A DNA stretch of 5,689 nt from Actinobacteria bacterium UBA5182 (GCA_002413185.1 DHWM01000146.1:1-5689); one strand, 5' to 3'; counted from the stretch's first letter, positions 1 through 5,378 are shown. Program-made: numbers and translations. Notes: generated by a model not told the origin, from the letters alone.

Positions 1-461
1 AGGCCGAGCTCGTCCAGGACCTCCTTGACCAGGTGGGCGACCTCGACCGCCAGATGGAACCCCCCTTCGGGCGGGTCCAGGTCGAACACGACGAAGTCCG
101 GCCGGTCCAGCCGGTCCGTCCGGGACAGCCACGGGTGCAGCTCGATGGCGGCCTGATTGGCCAGCCACAGCAGCGTGCGCCTGGAGTTGGCCAGGGGGTA
201 GTTGACGTTGCGCTTCGCCGACTCGGCCCGGAGCTCGACCCTGCGCACCCAGGACGGCGCGTACTTCGGCGTGTCCTTCTGGTAGAACATGAAGCCCTCG
301 ATGCCGTCGGGGTAGCGTTTCACGGTCAGCGGTCGGTCGCGAAGGGCCGGCAGGATGTACGGCCCCACCCCGTCGAAGTACTCGAGAAGGTCTCCTTTCC
401 TCAGGCCCTGGTCCGGCCAGAAGACCTTGTCGAGGTTGGACGGTTCCACCCCTCCCGGCAC
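1..461 (-). CDS. ligD: LigD-type DNA polymerase/primase domain protein, 5' part (3' end beyond the left edge)
   Basis: The minus strand reads as the first ~153 residues of a LigD polymerase domain, the archaeo-eukaryotic primase-like enzyme that fills gaps and adds nucleotides during bacterial non-homologous end joining. Visible family landmarks in order are SNLDKVFWPDQG near the N-terminus, GDLLEYF, LRDRPLTVKRYPDG, GFMFYQKDTPKYAPSWV, NYPLANSRRTLLWLANQAAIELHPW and VVFDLDPP. The two aspartates of the DLD motif are the metal-binding catalytic pair in this family. Because the polymerase domain is N-terminal, the gene is either a stand-alone Pol protein or has the mycobacterial order (Pol first, ligase later); the cut prevents a decision. 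The start is uncertain. GTG at 461 leaves 7 residues before SNLDKVF and lies 7 nt after a TAGAAC hexamer, which would suit a leaderless mRNA; GTG at 449 is an alternative. The frame stays open upstream under the tRNA, but I see no better start there. No Ku gene is in the window. Confidence 0.9.
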   Translation of the reverse strand, partial: MPGGVEPSNLDKVFWPDQGLRKGDLLEYFDGVGPYILPALRDRPLTVKRYPDGIEGFMFYQKDTPKYAPSWVRRVELRAESAKRNVNYPLANSRRTLLWLANQAAIELHPWLSRTDRLDRPDFVVFDLDPPEGGFHLAVEVAHLVKEVLDELG

Positions 462-468
462 GACGGGA

Positions 469-474
469 GTTCTA
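469..474 (-). promoter_or_regulatory. Possible -10 element (TAGAAC) for the LigD-like gene
   Basis: On the minus strand TAGAAC ends 7 nt before the GTG at 461, a geometry that would place the transcript start at or next to the start codon. There is no Shine-Dalgarno before this GTG and no recognisable -35. It matches the T-A-x-x-x-T pattern imperfectly, so this is a weak inference. Confidence 0.25.
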
Positions 475-500
475 CCCGAGATCGTGCCGGCGGACGCCCG

Positions 501-506
501 TACAAT
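501..506 (+). promoter_or_regulatory. Probable -10 box (TACAAT) of the tRNA-Pro gene
   Basis: TACAAT lies 8 nt upstream of the first base of the mature tRNA. It matches the sigma-70 type -10 consensus at five of six positions and is a rare A/T patch in this GC-rich stretch. Transcription would begin about 2 nt before the tRNA, leaving almost no 5' leader for RNase P. No clear -35 is seen at 16 to 18 bp spacing. Confidence 0.5.
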
Positions 507-514
507 CGGGATCG

Positions 515-589
515 CGGGGCGTAGCGCAGCTTGGTTAGCGCGCCTGCTTTGGGAGCAGGAGGTCCCGGGTTCAAATCCCGGCGCCCCGA
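515..589 (+). tRNA. tRNA-Pro (anticodon UGG)
   Basis: The sequence folds as a complete cloverleaf. The acceptor stem CGGGGCG (515-521) pairs fully with CGCCCCG (582-588). The D stem is GCGC/GCGC around a loop containing GG. The anticodon stem CCTGC/GCAGG encloses loop TTTGGGA with anticodon TGG at 550-552 followed by G37. The T stem CCGGG/CCCGG encloses TTCAAAT. The C1-G72 pair, discriminator A73 and G35/G36 are the identity features of bacterial tRNA-Pro. The 3' CCA is not encoded (the genome reads CCG after A73), so a CCA-adding enzyme must supply it. The UGG anticodon can read CCA and CCG, and by wobble other proline codons. No classic terminator follows. Confidence 0.97.
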
Positions 590-624
590 CCGCCGAAGAC
601 CCAGATCGGCCTGGTTCTCTGTAC

Positions 625-670
625 CTCCCGGTCCACGTGACGTGGGCTGGACCGACCTGCTGACCGGGAG
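625..670 (+). repeat. Nested inverted repeats in the tRNA-protease intergenic region
   Basis: Three overlapping perfect inverted repeats are packed into 46 bp. CTCCCGGT (625-632) pairs with ACCGGGAG (663-670). CGGTCCA (629-635) pairs with TGGACCG (648-654). CCACG (633-637) pairs with CGTGG (641-645) around loop TGA. The first and third can form together as a stem-loop with an inner hairpin; the second excludes them. The right outer arm abuts the TATAAG hexamer at 671, so the repeats overlay the probable promoter of the downstream protease. This suits an operator or regulated hairpin better than a terminator, since no T-run follows. Confidence 0.6.
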
Positions 671-676
671 TATAAG
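648..676 (+). promoter_or_regulatory. Predicted promoter of the C1 protease gene
   Basis: TATAAG (671-676) is a good -10 box. With exactly 17 bp spacing, TGGACC (648-653) matches TTGACA at four of six positions. Transcription would start near 683, giving a ~30 nt leader that carries the GAAGGGGG ribosome binding site (697-704), 7 nt before the ATG at 712. The -35 sits inside one inverted-repeat arm and another arm fills the end of the spacer, so a bound repressor would block polymerase. This is inferred from sequence pattern only. Confidence 0.5.
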
Positions 677-711
677 TCGGCTGGAAAGGTCGATCGGAAG
701 GGGGATCGAAG

Positions 712-1503
712 ATGGCCAGGAGAATGTCGCCCAAGCGACGTGTATTGAACTGTGAGCCCTCGAAGGGAGTCGAGAGCGACTGGGGCCTGCAGCACGCGAC
801 AGAGGCCGGACTGGTCGACGCCGCGCCACGCCTTCCCACCTCGAAGGACCTGCGGGAGAGCTGGTGGGCCGTGGGGGACCAGGGTGAGACGGGCTCCTGC
901 GTCGGCTGGGCCTCGACAGACTCCGTACTCCGGTGGCATTTCGTCAAAGCGGGCCCACTCGGGAAGTCCGAACTTCTGTCCCCCCGCTTCGAGTGGATGG
1001 CGTCCAAGGAGACCGATCCCGATCAGAGCCGGCCAACCACGTTCATCGAGCGAGAGGGAACCACGCTGAAGGCTGCTCTGGACATCGCCCGAAAGTTCGG
1101 CACCGTTCGCGATTCGGTCCTTCCGTTCGCCTCGGGGAAGCTGTTCCCCGGGGATGCGAAGACCTTCTACGCGATCGCGGCGCAACTGAGGATCAGCATG
1201 TATTTCAACCTGGGCACCGACGCGGGCAAGTGGCGGACGTGGTTGGCGACGAGCGGACCCATCCTCACCCGGCTGGATGTCGACGCGACGTGGGACGGAG
1301 CCGAGCAGACGAAGGGAAAGCTCGACACCTACCAACCGGGCACGACGCGAGGCGGGCACGCCGTCGCGTTCGTCGGATACACCTCGCACCGGTTCATCGT
1401 GCGAAACAGTTGGGGGCCCACCTGGGGCGACAAGGGCTTCGGCTACGCCTCGCTGGACTATGCCGCCGCCGCGTTCACCGAGGCTTATGGCGTCGTTCTC
1501 TGA
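712..1503 (+). CDS. Papain-family (C1) cysteine protease, signal-less
   Basis: This 263-residue protein has the full C1 papain signature. GDQGETGSCVGWAS holds the oxyanion Gln57 and nucleophile Cys63; GGHAVAFVGY holds the general base His216; VRNSWGPTWGDKGFGY holds Asn232, the usual Asn-Ser-Trp-Gly motif. Order and spacing fit an active papain fold. The segment LPTSKDLR just before the Cys motif is the usual N-terminal edge of the mature domain. Only ~40 residues precede it, rich in Arg/Lys at the very start (MARRMSPKRR), with no hydrophobic signal peptide, no lipobox and no inhibitory prodomain of the size seen in eukaryotic papains. It is therefore probably cytoplasmic or exported by another route. 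The start ATG is supported by GAAGGGGG 7 nt upstream. Substrate and role cannot be told. It stands alone: divergent NHEJ gene and tRNA upstream, STAS gene 208 bp downstream. Codon third positions look slightly less GC-rich than in tig, by eye only. Confidence 0.88.
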   Translation: MARRMSPKRRVLNCEPSKGVESDWGLQHATEAGLVDAAPRLPTSKDLRESWWAVGDQGETGSCVGWASTDSVLRWHFVKAGPLGKSELLSPRFEWMASKETDPDQSRPTTFIEREGTTLKAALDIARKFGTVRDSVLPFASGKLFPGDAKTFYAIAAQLRISMYFNLGTDAGKWRTWLATSGPILTRLDVDATWDGAEQTKGKLDTYQPGTTRGGHAVAFVGYTSHRFIVRNSWGPTWGDKGFGYASLDYAAAAFTEAYGVVL

Positions 1504-1711
1504 CCGAAGCCGCGGTTGAGGACCGGCCAGGCGGGCAGGACACGCCGCGCAGTGATCCGGAGCGCTCGACTGGTCCGGCCGAGACCGGGTTCGTCTCGCC
1601 CGAACCGCCCCGAGCTCGGCCGATCGGCCGTCCGGCCTTGACTTTGCTCCACCCTCGGCCCGAGACTCCGGGGAGGTCGCCTCTGCGGCGTCCCCTCGCC
1701 CAGGAGAAACC
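1504..1711 (+). other. Non-coding gap between protease and STAS gene, with hairpins and a weak promoter candidate
   Basis: No credible gene is seen here. The gap holds a CGAGAC/GTCTCG hairpin (1580-1585/1593-1598, 7-nt loop) that competes with GGTTCG/CGAACC (1588-1593/1601-1606), and a 14-bp perfect palindrome CGGCCGATCGGCCG (1617-1630). None is followed by a T-run, so none is a standard intrinsic terminator. TTGACT at 1638-1643 is a good -35 match, but the best -10 at 18 bp spacing is GAGACT (1662-1667), which is poor. A separate promoter for the STAS gene is possible but unproven. Confidence 0.4.
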
Positions 1712-2041
1712 GTGGCCTCCGGAACCGGGGAGCGTGAGCAGCTGTTGGAAGTCGACGTGAGGGGCGAGCGCTCGTTCGCCGTGGCCGGGGAGCTCGACGA
1801 ATGGTCCTCAAGTGTGCTGACCGAAGTGGTCGGTCCCCGAGCGGCACCCGGTGGCGAGGTCTGGCTGAACATCGAAGGCCTGACGTTCCTCGACGCGGGA
1901 GGGCTGCGGTCGTTCCTATCCATCGCCTCCCAGCTCGGCCAGGATGGGCGCCTCTATCTGGAAGGGCCACGAGGGATCGTCCGCAGGGTGCTCGACCTGT
2001 CACGGGTGGCCGAGCGTCCGGCCATCGTGATCCTGGATTAG
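1712..2041 (+). CDS. STAS-domain protein (anti-sigma factor antagonist-like) lacking the phospho-serine
   Basis: This 109-residue single-domain protein shows the STAS pattern of SpoIIAA/RsbV-type anti-anti-sigma factors: an N-terminal strand region ending in AVAGELDEWSS (residues 23-33), a central strand EVWLNIEGLTFLDAGGLRSFLSIA (about 49-72), then GRLYLEGPRGIVRRVLDLSRV and a final strand near the C-terminus. In SpoIIAA/RsbV the residue right after the conserved Asp (DSSGL, DSTGL) is the serine phosphorylated by the anti-sigma kinase. Here the motif is DAGGL (Asp61-Ala62-Gly63-Gly64-Leu65), so no hydroxyl is present at that place or the next. The protein may be a constitutive antagonist, a non-switching scaffold, or work in another STAS role. 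Start GTG 1712 has AGGAG (1702-1706) at 5 nt spacing. No kinase or sigma factor gene is adjacent. It converges on the thioredoxin-like gene with 25 bp between stop codons. Confidence 0.8.
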   Translation: MASGTGEREQLLEVDVRGERSFAVAGELDEWSSSVLTEVVGPRAAPGGEVWLNIEGLTFLDAGGLRSFLSIASQLGQDGRLYLEGPRGIVRRVLDLSRVAERPAIVILD

Positions 2042-2066
2042 CTTTCTCTCGGCGCAGTTCCGCCGG

Positions 2067-2624
2067 TCACCCCTTCGTCGCAACGAGCCCGTCCAGGATC
2101 TTCGCCATGACGTCGTAGCGGACCCTCCCGAGCAACCGGTAGACGATGCGGCCCCGGTCGATGACGTAGGTCGTGGGGAGCCCGATCGCGCCGAAGTCGC
2201 TCGCCACCTTTCCTTCGGGATCGAACCCCATGGGATAGCCGAGCCCGAACGACCGCCGGAACGTCCTGCCTCCGATGCGGGTATCGGCGTGGTCGATGCC
2301 GATGAACCCGATGCCCTTCGCCCGGTATGCGAGCCAGAGCCTGCGGAGATCGGGGGCTTCCTCCCGGCACGGCGCGCACCACGAGGCCCACAGGTTGATG
2401 ACCACCACCCGGCGGGCCAGGGCGGCAGAGGTGACGGCGTGCAGGCCGTCCAGGGACGGCACCGAGAACGAGGGCGCGGGCCGGTTCTCGGGGACGGGCG
2501 TGGCGACGAAGTCGGCCGCCGAGGACGCGTCGCCGCTTCCGAGGACCGGACCCGAGTTCAGGAAGTACAGGGCGGCGCCGAGCCCCGCACCCAGGAACAG
2601 GACGGGGAACACGATGGCCGCCAC
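2067..2624 (-). CDS. Membrane-anchored TlpA/ResA-like thioredoxin-fold protein
   Basis: From GTG at 2624 this is 185 residues. A single hydrophobic segment (about residues 2-22) is an uncleaved anchor or signal; a linker follows, then a thioredoxin domain outside the membrane. APSFSVPSLDG and VVVINLWASWCAPCREEAPDL give the active site Cys83-Ala-Pro-Cys86. GIGFIGIDHAD, FGLGYPMGFDPEGKVASDFGAIGLPTTYVID follow, with the cis-proline Pro150 in GLPTTYVID. This is the ResA/CcmG/TlpA pattern: extracytoplasmic thiol reduction, classically of apocytochrome c or of copper-binding proteins, but no cytochrome biogenesis gene is present, so the target is unknown. The start is uncertain. The frame is open back to a TTG at 2759, which would overlap the upstream gene by 71 bp without a ribosome binding site. 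GTG 2624 has AGGA 8 nt upstream, but it discards an Arg-rich stretch (RLRR) that would suit a cytoplasmic anchor flank. It is co-directional with the HTH gene and likely its operon partner. Confidence 0.85.
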   Translation of the reverse strand: MAAIVFPVLFLGAGLGAALYFLNSGPVLGSGDASSAADFVATPVPENRPAPSFSVPSLDGLHAVTSAALARRVVVINLWASWCAPCREEAPDLRRLWLAYRAKGIGFIGIDHADTRIGGRTFRRSFGLGYPMGFDPEGKVASDFGAIGLPTTYVIDRGRIVYRLLGRVRYDVMAKILDGLVATKG

Positions 2625-2688
2625 GAGGGCGATCCTGCGAAGGCGGGCGTTCCCTGGACCCCGATGCCCGTCTCCTTCCGAAGAGAGC

Positions 2689-3291
2689 TCAGACGTCGAC
2701 CGGCCCTCCCGAGCGCCAGTACACGCCCTTCTCCCTCGACAGGAACCCCTCGTCCACAAGGTAGCGGCGAAGTGCCGCGAAGTCCTGGTGGAACCTGCCG
2801 AGCATCTCGTTCACCAGACGCTCGGGATACCGCACCCCTGGCTCGAACTCCAGGGACAGGCGCATCAGGACGATGCGGCGCTTCCCCTGTTTGGCGGGGA
2901 TCTCCCGGGGCCGACCCGCCCTGAAGTAGTGCCGAAGGACGGTCTCCTCGTCCTCGAGGACCGCGCCGAAGGCGACGCCGGGTTCCCGGGGGGGCCCGAC
3001 CTCCTGGGCCGCCCGCCGGAGCGGTTCGGGGACGAGCCGGTACGTCCTGCGATCCGGCAGGGCGGCTGCCACGCCGGCCAGGGCCAGGCGGGACAGGTGA
3101 CGACGAACACGGTCCGCCCCGATGCCCAACGCTTCGGCCAGGTGGGGCGCCGTCGCCGGGCCGCGAGCCAGGAAGCCCGCGACGGACAGACGTTCGGGAT
3201 CGGCGAGGACCCGAAGGAGCTCCTCTGGAGTGGCCGAGCTCCCCGCGCTCCCGGCGGACCGATCGCTCAGCGCCGTCTGTCCGGGGGCCAT
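2689..3291 (-). CDS. HTH (ArsR-like winged helix) + DUF2087 regulator
   Basis: This 200-residue protein has two parts. Residues about 23-90 look like a winged helix-turn-helix of the ArsR type: EELLRVLADPERLSVAGFLARGP, then AEALGIGADRVRRHLSRLALAGV as the recognition region, and a DRRTYRLV wing. Residues about 115-195 match DUF2087: LRHYFRAGRPREIPAKQGKRRIVLMRLSLEFEPGVRYPERLVNEML and then FHQDFAALRRYLVDEGFLSREKGVYWR. DUF2087 is commonly attached to HTH domains in predicted transcription regulators; its ligand is not known to me. No cysteine is present in the protein, so it is not a thiol-based metal sensor like classical ArsR. The start ATG 3291 has no Shine-Dalgarno but lies 6 nt after TAGACT, suggesting a leaderless mRNA. 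It heads a likely two-gene unit with the downstream TlpA-like thioredoxin and is divergent from tig. Confidence 0.85.
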   Translation of the reverse strand: MAPGQTALSDRSAGSAGSSATPEELLRVLADPERLSVAGFLARGPATAPHLAEALGIGADRVRRHLSRLALAGVAAALPDRRTYRLVPEPLRRAAQEVGPPREPGVAFGAVLEDEETVLRHYFRAGRPREIPAKQGKRRIVLMRLSLEFEPGVRYPERLVNEMLGRFHQDFAALRRYLVDEGFLSREKGVYWRSGGPVDV

Positions 3292-3297
3292 GCCCGG

Positions 3298-3303
3298 AGT
3301 CTA
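3298..3303 (-). promoter_or_regulatory. Probable -10 element (TAGACT), leaderless start of the HTH-DUF2087 gene
   Basis: On the minus strand TAGACT (a TANNNT hexamer) ends 6 nt before the ATG at 3291. This would put the transcript start on the A of the start codon, the typical geometry of actinobacterial leaderless genes. No ribosome binding site is present to argue otherwise. No clear -35 is seen. Confidence 0.45.
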
Positions 3304-3324
3304 TCCACCACGGCGGCGAAGACC

Positions 3325-3347
3325 CCCGGCGCCGGGCCGGAACGGCC
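3325..3347 (+). repeat. Adjacent GC-rich inverted repeats in the HTH/tig divergent region
   Basis: The 12-bp perfect palindrome CCCGGCGCCGGG (3325-3336) overlaps a small hairpin GGCCG-GAA-CGGCC (3335-3347). The latter is followed by TTCTT but no real T-run. They lie between the two divergent start codons, so they could be operator sites for either gene, or simply GC-rich sequence. Confidence 0.35.
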
Positions 3348-3367
3348 TTCTTGCGCACCTTTTCCAG

Positions 3368-3373
3368 TACGCT
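3368..3373 (+). promoter_or_regulatory. Possible -10 element (TACGCT) for tig
   Basis: TACGCT fits TANNNT and ends 10 nt before the ATG at 3384, which would give a leader of only about 3 nt. The bases before the ATG contain no Shine-Dalgarno, consistent with near-leaderless translation. No good -35 is found at normal spacing. I saw no HspR-type (CTTGAGT/ACTCAAG) repeat here. Confidence 0.35.
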
Positions 3374-3383
3374 CGGTTTCGAA

Positions 3384-4730
3384 ATGCAGACGACACTCGA
3401 GGAGACCGACCGCCACGTGGTCCGGCTGTCGATCGAGGTTCCGGCGGAGGAATTCGCCCGCGATCTCGACCGGGCATACCGGAAGGTGGCCGGCGAGGTG
3501 AAGATCCCGGGATTCCGCAAGGGGAAGGTTCCCCGCCGGATCATCGACGCCAGGGTCGGCCGGGAGCACGTCCTCGAGGAGTTCCTGCGGGACTCCGTCC
3601 CCACGTACTACTACCGCGCCATCCGGGAGCACGAGCTCGCCCCGATCGCCGAACCGGACTTCCAAGAGATCGACGTCGAACAGATCGGCGATGGCAAGCC
3701 GCTCCGGTTCACCGCCACGGTGGAGGTGCGACCTCGTCTGACGCTGGAGCCCGAGCAATACCGGGGCGTCCGCGTCGAAGCCCCCTCGGCAGTGGCCACC
3801 GACGACGACGTGAGTCGCTATGTCGAGGCCCTGCGGGAACGCTTCGCCGAGCTGCAGGTTGTGGAGCGTCCGGCCCGCCCGGGCGATTACGTTCTGGCCG
3901 ACGTCCGGGCCCACGTCCACGACCGCGAGATCCCCGAGGCCACCAGGCTGGGATTCCTCTCGGAGGTCGGGAGCAACGAGCTGGTCCCGGAGTTGGACAA
4001 AGAGCTCGAGGGCAAGCGGAAGGGAGAGATCCTCAAATTCAACTCGGTGTTGCCGGAGAGCTTCGGCGAAGCGCTCGGGGGAACCGAGGTCACGTTCCAG
4101 GTCCTGGTGAAGGAAGTCAAGGCAAAGAAGCTGCCGGCCGCAGACGACGAGTTCGCCAAGACCGCCTCGGAGTTCGACACGGTCGAGGAGCTCCGGGAGG
4201 ACATCAGGGCGAAGCTGGCCGCGTTGAAGGAGGCGGACTCCAGGGCCGCGGTTCGCGACCTCGTGTTGACCAAAGTCGTGGATTCCGTCGACGTCGACCT
4301 CCCTGAACGGCTGGTGGACGAGGAAACGGAGGACCGCGTGCAGCGGGCCGGGCAACGAGCCGAGCAGGCGGGGCTGACGCTGGAGGCGGTGCTTTCGGCG
4401 CAGGGGTGGGACGAGCTCCGGTTCCGGTCCGACGCCCGGGCCCACGCCGTCCGCGCCCTGAAGGGCGACCTCGTTCTGGAGGCGGTTGCCCGGCAGGAGG
4501 GCCTGAAGGTCACCCAAGAGGATCTCGACCGGGAGGTCGAAGGCCTGGCCGAGGCGAGCGGCCGCGACGCGAAGGAGGTCCGAAAGATCCTCGAGCGTTC
4601 CCGTCAGGTCACGTCACTGGCCGGTGATATCATCCGAACGAAGGCCCTTGACCTCCTGGTCGAGGGTGCCGATGTACACACACAGGACGCTCCGGCGGAG
4701 CCCGAGCCGGACACTTCGACGAAAGCCTGA
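3384..4730 (+). CDS. tig: Trigger factor (ribosome-associated chaperone)
   Basis: This 448-residue protein is trigger factor, which docks on ribosomal protein L23 at the exit tunnel and shields nascent chains. The N-terminal ribosome-binding domain (about 1-115) carries the signature GFRKGKVP at residues 43-50, the same numbering as in E. coli, which fixes the start at ATG 3384. A TTG at 3351 would add 11 unneeded residues. The FKBP-like PPIase domain spans about 150-235 (RPGDYVLADV ... FLSEVGSNELVPELDKELEGKRKGE). The expected Gly-Phe of the IPGFED motif is Glu203-Leu204, so prolyl isomerase activity may be weak. The segment LPAADDEFAKTASEFDTVEELR resembles actinobacterial trigger factors. 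The C-terminal arms (about 115-150 and 236-448) are complete and end in an acidic tail. clpP follows after 9 bp, so both are one operon. Confidence 0.97.
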   Translation: MQTTLEETDRHVVRLSIEVPAEEFARDLDRAYRKVAGEVKIPGFRKGKVPRRIIDARVGREHVLEEFLRDSVPTYYYRAIREHELAPIAEPDFQEIDVEQIGDGKPLRFTATVEVRPRLTLEPEQYRGVRVEAPSAVATDDDVSRYVEALRERFAELQVVERPARPGDYVLADVRAHVHDREIPEATRLGFLSEVGSNELVPELDKELEGKRKGEILKFNSVLPESFGEALGGTEVTFQVLVKEVKAKKLPAADDEFAKTASEFDTVEELREDIRAKLAALKEADSRAAVRDLVLTKVVDSVDVDLPERLVDEETEDRVQRAGQRAEQAGLTLEAVLSAQGWDELRFRSDARAHAVRALKGDLVLEAVARQEGLKVTQEDLDREVEGLAEASGRDAKEVRKILERSRQVTSLAGDIIRTKALDLLVEGADVHTQDAPAEPEPDTSTKA

Positions 4731-4739
4731 GGCGACGAC

Positions 4740-5378
4740 ATGAGCGAGACGAGAGGTTATCTGGTCCCGATGGTGATCGAGCAGACGAACCGCGGAGAGC
4801 GGTCGTTCGACATCTATTCACGGCTGTTGAAAGAGCGCATCGTCTTCCTGGGAATGCCAATCGACGATGCTGTTGCCAACCTGGTCATGGCGCAGCTGTT
4901 GCACCTGGAGAGCGAGGATCCGGACAAGGACATCCACCTGTACATCAACTCACCCGGGGGGGTCGTCGAGTCCGGGTTCGCCATCTACGACACCATGCAG
5001 TACATCAAGCCCGACGTCTCAACCATCTGCATGGGCCAGGCGGCCTCCTTCGCGGCGCTGCTGCTGCTGGCCGGAGCGCCGGGCAAGCGGTATGCCCTCC
5101 CGCATGCCCGCGTGCTGATCCACCAGCCCCACGGCGGCGCGCAGGGGCAGGCCGTCGACATCGAGATTCAGGCCAAGGAGATCCTCCGGTACCGTCAACT
5201 CCTCGACGAGATCATGGCCGAACACACCGGCCAGCCCATCGAGAAGATCCACCAGGACACCGACCGGGACTTCATCATGACGCCGGAGCAGGCCAAGGTG
5301 TACGGCATCATCGACGAGGTGATCTCCAGCCGGAAGATGCAGGCCGAACTCGCGTCCGTGGGAGCGAAGGCGTCATAG
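4740..5378 (+). CDS. clpP: ATP-dependent Clp protease proteolytic subunit ClpP
   Basis: This 212-residue protein is a complete ClpP, the serine peptidase that forms the double-heptamer chamber fed by ClpX or ClpC/ClpA. The catalytic triad is Ser103 in MGQAASFAALLL, His128 in ARVLIHQP and Asp177 in DTDRDF, with the same Ser-His and His-Asp spacing as E. coli ClpP. The oxyanion loop INSPGG is at 69-74. LVPMVIEQ (8-15) aligns with the mature N-terminus of E. coli ClpP, so the propeptide is only about 7 residues. The residue after the nucleophile is Phe rather than the common Met. The start ATG follows the tig stop by 9 bp with a GAGG overlapping that stop, suggesting translational coupling. Actinobacteria often carry a clpP1-clpP2 pair; only one is present here, but a second could lie elsewhere. 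Confidence 0.97.
   Translation: MSETRGYLVPMVIEQTNRGERSFDIYSRLLKERIVFLGMPIDDAVANLVMAQLLHLESEDPDKDIHLYINSPGGVVESGFAIYDTMQYIKPDVSTICMGQAASFAALLLLAGAPGKRYALPHARVLIHQPHGGAQGQAVDIEIQAKEILRYRQLLDEIMAEHTGQPIEKIHQDTDRDFIMTPEQAKVYGIIDEVISSRKMQAELASVGAKAS

Noticed and set aside
515..589. tRNA-Pro as an attachment site for an integrated element
   Set aside because: No second copy of the tRNA 3' end and no integrase or phage-like gene in the window.
933..1760. 275-codon plus-strand frame overlapping the protease
   Set aside because: Arg/Pro-rich shadow in another frame of the C1 protease, crossing its stop without any domain signature.
571..1923. 450-codon open frame on the minus strand antisense to the protease and STAS genes
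   Set aside because: Low-complexity Arg/Pro/Ser/Gly-rich translation with no recognisable motif; it overlays two clear genes and the end of the tRNA. Typical high-GC shadow frame.
2042..2066. Bidirectional terminator between the convergent STAS and thioredoxin genes
   Set aside because: Only a 4-bp GGCG/CGCC stem (2051-2064) with no T-run on either strand.
3351..3383. Upstream TTG start for trigger factor adding 11 residues
   Set aside because: The GFRKGKVP signature falls at 43-50 only from ATG 3384, matching the family numbering; the extension has no conservation and covers the promoter.
3122..4306. 394-codon plus-strand frame across the HTH gene and tig
   Set aside because: Arg/Gly/Pro-rich shadow frame of tig; spans a divergent promoter region.
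3267..4517. 416-codon minus-strand frame antisense to tig
   Set aside because: Sits entirely over the trigger factor and its promoter; no family motif; result of GC-rich codons.
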